From Sphingomonas sp. LR60 (lineage in GTDB: Bacteria; Pseudomonadota; Alphaproteobacteria; Sphingomonadales; Sphingomonadaceae): DNA of 64,000 bases. Positions within the stretch are counted from its first letter, which is position 1; each line of letters starts with the position of its first letter. The translations under genes and the position numbers were made by a program. Shown piece after piece: positions 39,327-46,930 of this stretch. The notes beneath the pieces are model-generated. The model saw only the letters and a list, made by a program, of their open reading frames with translations. It was not told the origin of the DNA and searched no databases. The stretch spans positions 1,924,501 to 1,988,500 of the forward strand of contig NZ_JASPFK010000001.1 in assembly GCF_036855935.1 (NCBI RefSeq). Direction: 5' to 3'.

Positions 39327-39415
39327 GGGAGCCGGAACGACCCGCGGCGAAATCGTTGTGGCTGCTTCCGTCAGGACCTGACCAAGTTGGCGACGACCAC
39401 GTCCGCCCGACTCCC
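39327..39415 (-). ncRNA. ffs: Bacterial small signal recognition particle RNA (4.5S type)
   Basis: On the minus strand the segment contains GGTCAGGTCCTGACGGAAGC followed by AGCC, the conserved apical part of SRP RNA (GGUCAGG..GGAAGCAGCC), which binds Ffh at the symmetric and asymmetric loops. The 5' end GGGAG pairs with the 3' end CTCCC, closing a hairpin of about 89 nucleotides. Inside, TCGTCGCCAACTTGGTCAGG and GATTTCGCCGCGGGTCGTTC give the lower stem pattern of alphaproteobacterial SRP RNAs. The RNA works with Ffh in co-translational targeting of membrane proteins. A good promoter places the transcript start exactly at 39415. Confidence 0.92.
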
Positions 39416-39421
39416 ACGCGC

Positions 39422-39450
39422 CCTATGGCGAAGTCGGGCGGACGGATCAA
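39422..39450 (-). promoter_or_regulatory. Sigma-70-type promoter of ffs
   Basis: On the minus strand a TTGATC -35 element (39450-39445) is separated by 17 bases from a CATAGG -10 element (39427-39422). A start seven bases further falls at 39415, the first paired base of the SRP RNA. Confidence 0.7.
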
Positions 39451-39459
39451 GCCGTCAGC

Positions 39460-39810
39460 TTAGCGACGGACGCGGAAGCACTGCCGCTGCGGACCATAAT
39501 AGCCGTCCACCCACTGGCAGACCGTCCGCGTACGCGGCCCGCCGCGATAGCCGTTCCATGCATAGCGATTGTCCCGCCAGCCGCGATTGTCGCGCCACCC
39601 GCGGTCGCCGCGCCAGCCGCGGTCGCCACGCCAACCGCGATCGCCGCGCCATTCACGCCGGTCGTCATACCCGCGCCGGTCGTCACGCCGGTCGTCCCAG
39701 CCGCGCCGATCGTCCCAGTGATGCCGCGGTCCCGGCTGCGCGGATGCCGCAGTCGGCACCAGCGTCATGGCGGCCATCAGGCCCGCGAAGCTCAAGGTCA
39801 TCAGTTTCAT
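39460..39810 (-). CDS. Secreted Arg/Gly/Asp/Trp-rich repeat protein
   Basis: The 116-residue protein starts with a signal peptide (LSFAGLMAAMTLVPTAASAQ). The mature part is built from short repeats: DDRRGWDDRRDDRRGYDDRR, then three copies of GDRGWR and two of DNRGWR-like units. It ends with a conserved tail (RTRTVCQWVDGYYGPQRQCF) containing two Cys. Such proteins are common in sphingomonads and resemble RcnB-like periplasmic proteins in layout. The GDRGWR units correspond to an 18-base DNA repeat, so copy number may vary between strains. Confidence 0.75.
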   Translation of the reverse strand: MKLMTLSFAGLMAAMTLVPTAASAQPGPRHHWDDRRGWDDRRDDRRGYDDRREWRGDRGWRGDRGWRGDRGWRDNRGWRDNRYAWNGYRGGPRTRTVCQWVDGYYGPQRQCFRVRR

Positions 39811-39879
39811 ACGCTCTACTCCCGAAATCCCCTGCCCTGTGTGCAAGATGCTCCGGTGGCGCTGCACCGACCCTGAACC

Positions 39880-40167
39880 CTATGGTAAGCTAACAGAAAG
39901 CTTGTCGAACGCCGGGGTCAGCACGATCTGGCACGCCAGCCGGCTGGTCCGCCGAGCGTCGGCGACCAGGTCGAGCATGTCCTCTTCCTCCTCGCGCGCG
40001 GCCGGCAACCGCGCAAACCACTCGGCATCGACGATCACATGGCAGGTCGCGCACGCCAGATCGCCATTGCACGTCCCCTCCAGCGGCAGACCATTGCGCC
40101 GCGCGACATCGAGCAATCGCTCGCCTGCGGTCGCCGCGCGTTCCTCGCCGTCGAAGATCACCTTCAT
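39880..40167 (-). CDS. fdx: [2Fe-2S] ferredoxin
   Basis: The 95-residue protein is an adrenodoxin-type ferredoxin: MKVIFDGEERAATAGERLLD, the cluster loop CNGDLACATCHVIVD (Cys-x5-Cys-x2-Cys) and RLACQIVLTPAFD with the fourth Cys. It transfers electrons in iron-sulfur cluster assembly or to oxygenases. Its ATG overlaps the stop of the upstream cysteine desulfurase gene, which favours the assembly role. Confidence 0.92.
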   Translation of the reverse strand: MKVIFDGEERAATAGERLLDVARRNGLPLEGTCNGDLACATCHVIVDAEWFARLPAAREEEEDMLDLVADARRTSRLACQIVLTPAFDKLSVSLP

Positions 40168-41243
40168 GCCGCCACCTTCTGCGCATTCGCCGCCGCCACC
40201 AGCCGGTCGAGCGCGGCCACCAGTTCATCCTCGTGCGTATAGCGACCGAAGCCGATGCGGATCGTCGCGCGCGCCTGCGCATCGCTCAGCCCGATCGCAC
40301 GCAGCACATGGCTGGTCCGCCCCGACCCGCTCGCGCACGCCGACCCCGCCGAGAACGCCACATCGCGCACGTCGCTCATCAACCGCGCGACATCCACCCC
40401 GTCGCGGCGCACGCTCACATTGCCCGGCCAGCGCTGGCCGTCGGCGCCATTGAGCGTCCACCCCGCCAGCCGCGCCCGCGCCACCGCGAACAATCGCGCC
40501 GCCTGCGCCGCATCTTCCGCCATCCGCGTCTTCGCCAAGGCCGCCGCCGCGCCGAAGCCAGCGCACAACGCCGGGCTCAACGTCCCCGATCGCCCGCCTT
40601 CCTGGTCGCCGCCATGCAGCAGTGGCGTCGGCGTCACGCCGTCGCGTATCCACAAGGCACCGATCCCCTTCGGCCCGTAGATCTTGTGCGCCGACACCGC
40701 GACCATGTCGCACCCGTCCGGGATCGCGATGCGGCCGAACCCCTGCACCGCATCGCACAGCAGCATCGCGCCCAGCGGCTTCACCGCCGCCGCGATTTCC
40801 GCGACCGGCTGGATCGTCCCGATCTCGTTGTTGACCAGCATCACCGCGACCAGTCGCGCGCCGGTCTCGTGCACCGCCGCCGCCGCCGCGTCCGGCGAGA
40901 CCCGCCCGTCGTTGTCGACCGGCACCAACACGTTCGCGCGCCCGCTCGCCGCCACGGTGTCGAGCACCGCGGCATGTTCGGTCGCCTGCGTCACGATCGC
41001 GCCGCTTGCGCCCTTGATCGCCCAATTGAGCGCCTCGGTCGCCCCGCTCGTGAACACGACGCGCCCGCCCGCGGGCAGCAGCCCCGCGACCTGCGCGCGC
41101 GCCATCTCGACCGCCGCCTTCGCCGCACGTCCGGCGCGGTGCGGCGAGTGCGGATTGGCATGTTGGTCGCGCAACCACGGGAGCATCGCATCGAGCGCTT
41201 CGGGTGCGAGCGGCGTCGTCGCCTGATAATCGAGATAGGTCAC
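40164..41243 (-). CDS. Cysteine desulfurase (second of a tandem pair)
   Basis: The 359-residue PLP enzyme releases sulfur from cysteine as an enzyme persulfide. It has YLDYQATTPLAPEALDAM at the N-terminus, EHAAVLDT, the PLP-lysine segment VSAHKIYGPKGIGALW, GGDQEGGRSGTLSP, and the catalytic Cys loop SAGSACASGSGRTSHVL. The start is a GTG at 41243 that overlaps the stop of the preceding desulfurase gene (GTGA). It is followed with overlap by the ferredoxin gene. Confidence 0.93.
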   Translation of the reverse strand: MTYLDYQATTPLAPEALDAMLPWLRDQHANPHSPHRAGRAAKAAVEMARAQVAGLLPAGGRVVFTSGATEALNWAIKGASGAIVTQATEHAAVLDTVAASGRANVLVPVDNDGRVSPDAAAAAVHETGARLVAVMLVNNEIGTIQPVAEIAAAVKPLGAMLLCDAVQGFGRIAIPDGCDMVAVSAHKIYGPKGIGALWIRDGVTPTPLLHGGDQEGGRSGTLSPALCAGFGAAAALAKTRMAEDAAQAARLFAVARARLAGWTLNGADGQRWPGNVSVRRDGVDVARLMSDVRDVAFSAGSACASGSGRTSHVLRAIGLSDAQARATIRIGFGRYTHEDELVAALDRLVAAANAQKVAA

Positions 41244-42304
41244 GCCGCGAACCGGCCGGTCGCCCGCGCCACCCCGCGCCATGCCGCGATGAAGCGCTCG
41301 ACATCCGCATCGGTCGTCGTCCGCCCGAAGCTCACCCGCACCACCTCGCGCGTCGCTTCCTCGCTCCACCCCATCGCGCGCAGCACATGGCTCGGCTTCA
41401 GGCTCCCGCTCGCGCACGCGCTCCCCGCCGACACCGCGATCCCCTGCATGTCGAAGCGGATCAGCTGCGCCGCCGACGCCACGCCCGGCATCCGATATGC
41501 GCCGATCGCCGGGTGCCGCGCAGTTTCCTCAGCGACGACGATCCCCCCGGACCGCCGGATCGCATCATCCAGCCGCGCCCGGCGGACGCCATGATCCGGC
41601 TCCGCCTCGTCCAGCGCCGCAGCGTGGCCGAGCACTCCCGGCAAATTCTCGGTGCCCGGCCGATAGCCGCGCTCCTGCCCACCGCTCGGATGCAAGGTCG
41701 CGACATCGCGCACCAGCAGCGCGCCCGTCCCCGGCGGACCGCCCCTCTTGTGCGCCGACACCGCGACGAAGTCCGCGACCGCCGCCAGCTCGTCCAACGC
41801 CGGCATCTGCGCGGCATCGACCAGCAACAACCCGCCACCCTCATGCACCGCCGTCGCGATCGCCGCGATCGGCTGCCGCACCCCTGTCTCGCTGTTGCAC
41901 CATTGCACCGCCACCAGCGCATCCGCCACGTCGCCCAGCGCCGCCGGGTCGACCCGCCCCAGCGCATCGATCGGCACCACATCGGCCCGCCCCGCAGCGC
42001 GCAGCACCGCATCATGCTCCACCGCCGACACGATCCGCCGCCGCGCCGTGCAGCGAGCGAGCGCGATCGCCAGCGACTCGCTCGCCCCGCTCGTCAGCAA
42101 CACCTCGCCCGACCAGCCATAAGCCGCACCGATCCGCCCCCGCGCCGCCTCCAGCGCCGCGCGCGCCGCGCGCCCGGCGGCGTGGGGCGAGGACGGATTG
42201 GCCCACATCGCCATCCCGTCCCGCACCGCCTGCACGGCCGCGCGGGTCATCGGAGTCGTCGCGGCGTGGTCGAGATACAGCGGCTCGGTCAAGACACATT
42301 CCAT
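41240..42304 (-). CDS. Cysteine desulfurase (first of a tandem pair)
   Basis: The 354-residue product is a second NifS/IscS-family enzyme, diverged from its neighbour. Motifs: LYLDHAATTPMTRAAVQAV, VEHDAVL, the PLP-lysine segment VSAHKRGGPPGTGALLV, GGQERGYRPGTENLPG, and the Cys loop SAGSACASGSLKPSHVL. It leads a three-gene overlapping operon (desulfurase, desulfurase, ferredoxin). Having two adjacent paralogues suggests separate acceptors or a heteromeric role. It is divergent from the alpha/beta hydrolase gene. Confidence 0.92.
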   Translation of the reverse strand: MECVLTEPLYLDHAATTPMTRAAVQAVRDGMAMWANPSSPHAAGRAARAALEAARGRIGAAYGWSGEVLLTSGASESLAIALARCTARRRIVSAVEHDAVLRAAGRADVVPIDALGRVDPAALGDVADALVAVQWCNSETGVRQPIAAIATAVHEGGGLLLVDAAQMPALDELAAVADFVAVSAHKRGGPPGTGALLVRDVATLHPSGGQERGYRPGTENLPGVLGHAAALDEAEPDHGVRRARLDDAIRRSGGIVVAEETARHPAIGAYRMPGVASAAQLIRFDMQGIAVSAGSACASGSLKPSHVLRAMGWSEEATREVVRVSFGRTTTDADVERFIAAWRGVARATGRFAA

Positions 42305-42376
42305 TTTTGGCGTTCGGGCCTATATAGCGCGCTTCCTGCCGTCCCCAACGGCTGCCTGCCCAAGCACAAGGTCATC

Positions 42377-43033
42377 ATGCCAGAAGTCATCTTTCCCGGA
42401 CCCGAAGGCCGCATCGAGGGGCGCTTCGCCCCCGCCCCGCGCCCGCGCGCGCCCGTCGCGATGATCCTCCACCCGCACCCGAACGCGGGCGGCACGATGA
42501 ACAACAAGATCGTGCAGGAACTCTACAAGACTTTCCAGCGCCGCGGCTTCGCGACGCTGCGCTTCAACTTCCGCGGCGTCGGCAAGAGCCAGGGCACGTT
42601 CGACAACGGCATCGGCGAATTGTCCGACGCCGCCTCCGCGCTCGATTGGGTGCAGAGCTTCCATCAGGAAGCGCAGACCACCTGGGTCGCGGGCTTCGGC
42701 TTCGGCGCGTGGATCGCGATGCAGCTACTGATGCGCCGTCCGGAGATCCGCGGCTTCATCTCGATCGCGCCGCCCGCGAACCTGTTCGACTTCTCGTTCC
42801 TCGCGCCGTGCCCGTCGTCGGGGATCATCATCCAGGGCGCGGAGGACGAGGTCGCCACCCCGCTCGCCTCGCAGAAGCTGGTCGACAAGCTGCGCACGCA
42901 GAAGCACATCACGATCCACCACGACGTGATCCCGCGCGCCAACCACTTCTTCGAGCACGAGATGGACGACCTGATGAAGTCGGTCGACAACTACCTCGAC
43001 ATGCGGCTCGATCCGAACTCGCCTATCAAGTGA
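42377..43033 (+). CDS. Alpha/beta-hydrolase fold protein (COG2945-like), nucleophile apparently missing
   Basis: The 218-residue protein has ILHPHPNAGGTMNN, LRFNFRGVGKSQGTFDNG, ALDWVQSF and a late IPRANHFFEHEMDDL with the expected acid/His region. The nucleophile elbow, normally G-x-S-x-G, reads AGFGFGAWIAMQLL, so the usual Ser is Gly. It may therefore not be an active hydrolase, or may use another residue. Start at 42377 (MPEVIFPGPEGRIEG). Hairpins follow the stop. Confidence 0.82.
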   Translation: MPEVIFPGPEGRIEGRFAPAPRPRAPVAMILHPHPNAGGTMNNKIVQELYKTFQRRGFATLRFNFRGVGKSQGTFDNGIGELSDAASALDWVQSFHQEAQTTWVAGFGFGAWIAMQLLMRRPEIRGFISIAPPANLFDFSFLAPCPSSGIIIQGAEDEVATPLASQKLVDKLRTQKHITIHHDVIPRANHFFEHEMDDLMKSVDNYLDMRLDPNSPIK

Positions 43034-43111
43034 GCCGCGCGGAAGCGCAGGCGCTCGCCTGCGCCCGCCTTCCGCGGCGCACCGGCCGGCGGCGCCCAGC
43101 GCCGACCGACG

Positions 43112-43159
43112 ACGCGGGCTTTGCCCGCGTTCTCAACTCCCCTCCCTAAAAGGGAGGGG
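43112..43159. terminator. Two consecutive terminator-like hairpins
   Basis: acgcgggc/gcccgcgt with a three-base loop (43112-43130) is followed by cccctccct/agggagggg with a three-base loop (43139-43159). They lie between the convergent hydrolase and small-membrane-protein genes. Confidence 0.6.
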
Positions 43160-43203
43160 CCGGGTGTGGGTGGCCGCTTGCGAAGCGGCACTTGAATGCC
43201 CCC

Positions 43204-43385
43204 TCACACCGTCCAGATCAACACATTCCCCACCAGCACCGCGGCCATCACCAGCATCAGCACGCCCTTCAGCCGCTGCCGCCGCTTCACCAGCAGATGC
43301 GCCCCCCGATCGCGCAGGCGAACGCCGCCAGCATCGCCACCGCCGGCGCGACCGCCGCGATCCCGTTCAGCGCAGCAGCGTTCAC
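43204..43385 (-). pseudogene. Small two-helix membrane protein, frameshifted as sequenced
   Basis: From a GTG at 43385 the frame reads MNAAALNGIAAVAPAVAMLA then AFACAIGG, and the other frame continues AHLLVKRRQRLKGVLMLVMA and AVLVGNVLIWTV. Adding one base to the six-base C-run at 43302-43307 joins them into a 60-residue protein with two transmembrane helices and a basic loop. The GTG overlaps the stop of the threonine dehydratase gene, so it is the second gene of that operon. Function unknown; the homopolymer context makes a sequencing error likely. Confidence 0.65.
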
Positions 43386-44344
43386 GCCCCGTCTCCCGCC
43401 AGCACCCGCGCATAGTCCGCCATATCGACGTTCCCACCCGACAGCATCACCAGCGTCCCCGGCTCGACCGCCACCCGCCCGGCCAGCACCGCCGCAAGCG
43501 CCACCGCGCCCCCCGGCTCCACCACCAGCCGCAAATGCGCCGCGGCCCAGCGCTGAGCCGCCCGCACCTCCGCCTCACTCACCGCCACCCCGGTCGCATC
43601 GCGCCGCGCCAGCACTTCGAACGTCAGCGGCGAGACGCGGGTCGTCTGCAACGCATCGCACGCCGTCGGCGGCGGCGCGTCGCCGACCGGCTCGATCCAG
43701 CTCGCCTCTAGGCTGCGGCGCATGTCGTCCCAGCCCTCCGGCTCGACCACCGTCACCCGCGCCTCGGGGAGTGCAAGCGCGAGCCCCGCCGCCAGTCCGC
43801 CACCACCGCATGGCACCACGACATGCCGCGGCGCGCCGAACCCCGCGGCCGCCATCTGCGCCGCCGCCTCGATCCCGGCGCTACCCTGCCCCTCGATCAC
43901 CCATGGATCGTCGAAGCTCGGCACCAACGTCGCACCGCGCGCCTCCGCCAGCCGTGCCGCGATCGTCTCGCGCGATTCGGTCGCGCGGTCGTACGGCACC
44001 ACCTCCGCCCCCAGCGCCAGCGTCGACTCGCGCTTGGCGGCAGGCGCGTCGGAGGGCATGACGACGGTTGCCGAAATACCCAATTGCTTCGCCGCCCACG
44101 CAATTCCCTGCGCATGATTGCCCGACGAGAACGCCACGACGCCGCGTTGCCTCGATTCGTCGCTTAAAGCGGTCAGCCGATGCCATGCACCGCGTACCTT
44201 GAACGCCCCGACCGGCTGAAGACACTCCGCCTTGAAAGCGACGTCCAACCCGTTGATCTCTGGCGAAAAAATTGGCGTCGGTGGGAGCACCGCCGCCACC
44301 TTGGCCGCGGCATCGCGCACCCCGGCGCGGGTCGGCTGTCGCAT
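43382..44344 (-). CDS. Threonine/serine dehydratase (PLP-dependent)
   Basis: The 320-residue enzyme is a fold-type II PLP protein: FKAECLQPVGAFKVRGAWHR with the PLP lysine, VAFSSGNHAQGIAWAAKQLG, VPCGGGGLAAGLALAL (phosphate cup) and TLVMLSGGNVDM near the end. It lacks the C-terminal regulatory ACT domain of long IlvA, so it resembles catabolic threonine dehydratase or serine racemase-like enzymes. The start at 44344 is the family N-terminus. It is divergent from the ornithine decarboxylase gene. Confidence 0.9.
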   Translation of the reverse strand: MRQPTRAGVRDAAAKVAAVLPPTPIFSPEINGLDVAFKAECLQPVGAFKVRGAWHRLTALSDESRQRGVVAFSSGNHAQGIAWAAKQLGISATVVMPSDAPAAKRESTLALGAEVVPYDRATESRETIAARLAEARGATLVPSFDDPWVIEGQGSAGIEAAAQMAAAGFGAPRHVVVPCGGGGLAAGLALALPEARVTVVEPEGWDDMRRSLEASWIEPVGDAPPPTACDALQTTRVSPLTFEVLARRDATGVAVSEAEVRAAQRWAAAHLRLVVEPGGAVALAAVLAGRVAVEPGTLVMLSGGNVDMADYARVLAGDGA

Positions 44345-44493
44345 AATCGTCACAATTGAACCTTTCGTCGCAATGGACACTTTACATCCACGTCCAGCGA
44401 TCATATTTCGCGCCTCCGCTGCCCCATGGGACTTCCAACCGCAAGGCAGCTTTTTGTCACCGTATGCCGAAAGGCAATTGGAGGTCCCTTGAG

Positions 44494-45726
44494 TTGCACC
44501 AGCATCATCGCGCGCTGGGGTTAGCGCCCCTCTCGACCGTTTCCGCCGATCACGTCGCCGGGGCCATCGACATCGCCGCTCGTCAGCCGGTTCAGCCGGT
44601 GACGATCGTTCGTCCGCACGCCGCGGCACGGGCCGCCCGCTTCTTTACGGAGAAGTTTCCGGGCCGGACCATGTATGCGGTCAAGGCGAACCCGAGCCCG
44701 GAGCTGCTACGCACGCTCTATGACAATGGTGTGACGACCTACGACGTCGCCTCGATCGCCGAGGTCCGTCTGGTCGCGCGCACGTTGCCGGACGCGACCT
44801 TGTGCTTCATGCACCCGGTCAAGGCCGAGGAAGCGATTGCCGAGGCGTATTTCACGCACGGTGTCCGCACCTTCTCGCTCGACAGCATGGAAGAGCTGGC
44901 GAAGATCGTGCGTGCCACCCGCGGCGCTGCGGACCTTACCTTGTGCGTGCGGCTGCGCGTCTCGTCGGAGCATTCGAAACTCAGCCTGGGCGCCAAGTTC
45001 GGCGTCGCGCCGGACGAGGCCAAGGAGCTGCTGCTCGCTACGCGTCAGGTTGCCGATGCGCTCGGCATCTGCTTCCACGTCGGCTCGCAGGCGATGACTC
45101 CGGATGCCTATGCACAGGCGATGGAGCGCGTGCGCCAGGCAATCGTCGCGGCGGCGGTGACGGTCGACGTCATCGACGTCGGCGGTGGCTTCCCCTCGGT
45201 CTATCCGGGCATGACCCCGCCGCCGCTGGAGCGTTATTTCGAGACGATCCACCGCGCGTTCGAGAGCCTGCCGATCAGCTATTCGGCCGAGCTCTGGGCG
45301 GAGCCGGGTCGCGCGCTCAGCGCCGAGTACAGCTCGGTCGTGGTGCGCGTCGAGCGTCGCCGCGGCGAGGAACTGTACATCAACGACGGGGCCTATGGCG
45401 CGCTGTTCGACGCCGCGCACATCGGCTGGCGCTACCCGGTCGCGCTGCTGCGCGAACCCGAGTCGACCGTCCGCGATCATGCGTTCAGCCTTTGGGGTCC
45501 GACCTGCGACGACATGGACTATATGCCCGGTCCGTTCCCGCTTCCGGCGGATGTGACCGTCGGCGACTATGTCGAGATCGGGATGCTCGGGGCCTATGGC
45601 GCCGCGATGCGGACCGCGTTCAACGGCTTCACCTCGGACGAGACGGTGGTCGCCACCGACGAGCCGATGGAGTCGCTCTACATCGCATTGCCGCAGCAGG
45701 TTACCGGCAACGTCGTGAAGCTGTAA
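44494..45726 (+). CDS. Ornithine decarboxylase-type enzyme (alanine-racemase-fold, type III PLP)
   Basis: The product of about 410 residues decarboxylates ornithine (possibly lysine) to a diamine. It has the PLP-lysine segment TMYAVKANPSPELLRTLYDN, SEHSKLSLGAKFGV, FHVGSQAMTP, DVGGGFPSVYPG, AEPGRALSAEYSSVVVRV and the inter-subunit active-site WGPTCDDMDYMP with the conserved Cys-Asp. The start is taken as TTG at 44494, nine bases after GGAGG; an ATG at 44464 has no ribosome-binding site. It lies upstream of the deoxyhypusine-synthase-like gene, separated by a strong hairpin. Putrescine would be the input for homospermidine. Confidence 0.92.
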   Translation: MHQHHRALGLAPLSTVSADHVAGAIDIAARQPVQPVTIVRPHAAARAARFFTEKFPGRTMYAVKANPSPELLRTLYDNGVTTYDVASIAEVRLVARTLPDATLCFMHPVKAEEAIAEAYFTHGVRTFSLDSMEELAKIVRATRGAADLTLCVRLRVSSEHSKLSLGAKFGVAPDEAKELLLATRQVADALGICFHVGSQAMTPDAYAQAMERVRQAIVAAAVTVDVIDVGGGFPSVYPGMTPPPLERYFETIHRAFESLPISYSAELWAEPGRALSAEYSSVVVRVERRRGEELYINDGAYGALFDAAHIGWRYPVALLREPESTVRDHAFSLWGPTCDDMDYMPGPFPLPADVTVGDYVEIGMLGAYGAAMRTAFNGFTSDETVVATDEPMESLYIALPQQVTGNVVKL

Positions 45727-45746
45727 CGTTACGACTTCAGTGATCC

Positions 45747-45781
45747 GATGACGGCGTGCGGACATCCCGCACGCCGTCATC
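45747..45781 (+). terminator. Strong hairpin after the decarboxylase gene
   Basis: A perfect 15-bp stem (gatgacggcgtgcgg/ccgcacgccgtcatc) with a five-base loop starts 20 bases after the stop. No long T-run follows, so termination may be partial, allowing some read-through to the next polyamine gene. Confidence 0.75.
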
Positions 45782-45835
45782 GTTCGGGTCTTCGCGTCCC
45801 CATTGAACGACGTGTATTTCCCTGTGGGAGCCCCC

Positions 45836-46894
45836 ATGACCGACACCAAGATCAACGACCATCGCAAGGCGGAACTGCTGTCGAAGCAGGTCAAGCACAT
45901 CGACATCAAGAGCTTCGACGCTCGCCCGATCGTCGACGCGATGAGCGACATGAGCTTCACCAGCCGCGACCTCGGCCGCGCGACGAAGATCTACAACCAG
46001 ATGCTGGGCGACAAGGACTGCACCGTCGTCCTCGTCATCGCCGGGTCGACCTCGGCCGGCGGCTGCATGGACCTGTATGCGGAACTGGTCCGCAACAACA
46101 TGGTCGACGTGATCGTCGCGACCGGCGCCACCATCGTCGACATGGATTTCTTCGAGGGCCTGGGCCACAAGCATTATCAGGCGCTCGAAGTGCCCGACGA
46201 CGATACGCTGCGCTCGCTCTACATCGACCGCATCTACGACACGTATATCGACGAGGAGCAGCTTCAGGACTGCGACCACACGATCTACGAGATCTGCAAC
46301 CAGGTCGAGCCGAAGGCCTATTCGTCGCGCGCCTTCATCCGCGAGATGGGCAAGTACCTCGTCGAGCACGGGAAGAAGGAGAACAGCCTCGTCAAGCTCG
46401 CCTATGAGCATGACGTGCCGATCTTCTGCCCGGCGTTCGTCGACAGCTCGGCCGGCTTCGGCCTCGTCAAGCATCAGGTCGACCGTGCCAAGGAAGGCAA
46501 GCCGTATCTGATGATCGACGCGGTCGCGGACTTCCGCGAGCTGACCGACATCAAGATCAAGGCCGGCACGACCGGCCTGCTGATGATCGGCGGCGGCGTG
46601 CCGAAGAACTTCATCCAGGATACCGTCGTCTGCGCCGAGATCCTCGGTCACGAGGACGTCGAGGTGCACAAGTACGCGGTGCAGATCACCGTCGCCGACG
46701 TCCGCGACGGCGCGTGCTCGTCCTCGACGCTGCAGGAAGCGGCCAGCTGGGGCAAGGTCAACACCGGGATCGAGCAGATGGTGTTCGCCGAAGCCGGCTC
46801 GGTCATGCCGCTCCTCGCCTCGGACGCCTACCACCGCGGCCTGTGGAAGGACCGCCCGACCCGCAAGTGGGCGACGCTATTCGACGACAAGTAA
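45836..46894 (+). CDS. Deoxyhypusine synthase-like protein (probable homospermidine synthase)
   Basis: The 352-residue protein belongs to the deoxyhypusine synthase family: VIAGSTSAGGCMDLYAELV and VATGATIVDMDFFEG (NAD-binding region), LLMIGGGVPKNFIQD, and QEAASWGKVNTG containing the active-site Lys of the S/W-G-K motif. Bacteria lack eIF5A, and bacterial members are known to act on free polyamines, making homospermidine from putrescine/spermidine-type substrates. Homospermidine is a major polyamine of Sphingomonas. The ATG at 45836 follows GTGGGAG. Together with the decarboxylase upstream it forms a two-step route. Exact substrate is inferred. Confidence 0.88.
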   Translation: MTDTKINDHRKAELLSKQVKHIDIKSFDARPIVDAMSDMSFTSRDLGRATKIYNQMLGDKDCTVVLVIAGSTSAGGCMDLYAELVRNNMVDVIVATGATIVDMDFFEGLGHKHYQALEVPDDDTLRSLYIDRIYDTYIDEEQLQDCDHTIYEICNQVEPKAYSSRAFIREMGKYLVEHGKKENSLVKLAYEHDVPIFCPAFVDSSAGFGLVKHQVDRAKEGKPYLMIDAVADFRELTDIKIKAGTTGLLMIGGGVPKNFIQDTVVCAEILGHEDVEVHKYAVQITVADVRDGACSSSTLQEAASWGKVNTGIEQMVFAEAGSVMPLLASDAYHRGLWKDRPTRKWATLFDDK

Positions 46895-46902
46895 GACGCA
46901 CG

Positions 46903-46927
46903 GGGGAGAGTGGACGACACTCTCCCC
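46903..46927 (+). terminator. Terminator hairpin after the deoxyhypusine-synthase-like gene
   Basis: A 10-bp stem (ggggagagtg/cactctcccc) with a five-base loop, followed by TT, begins nine bases after the stop codon. Confidence 0.75.
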
Positions 46928-46930
46928 TTC

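Noticed and set aside
39164..39463. Coding frames on both strands between 39164 and 39463
   Set aside because: The segment is occupied by the SRP RNA gene, its promoter and terminator; the frames have no family resemblance.
39600..39720. Regularly spaced repeats that could look like a CRISPR array
   Set aside because: They are in-frame 18-base units encoding GDRGWR within a secreted protein, without unique spacers or cas genes.
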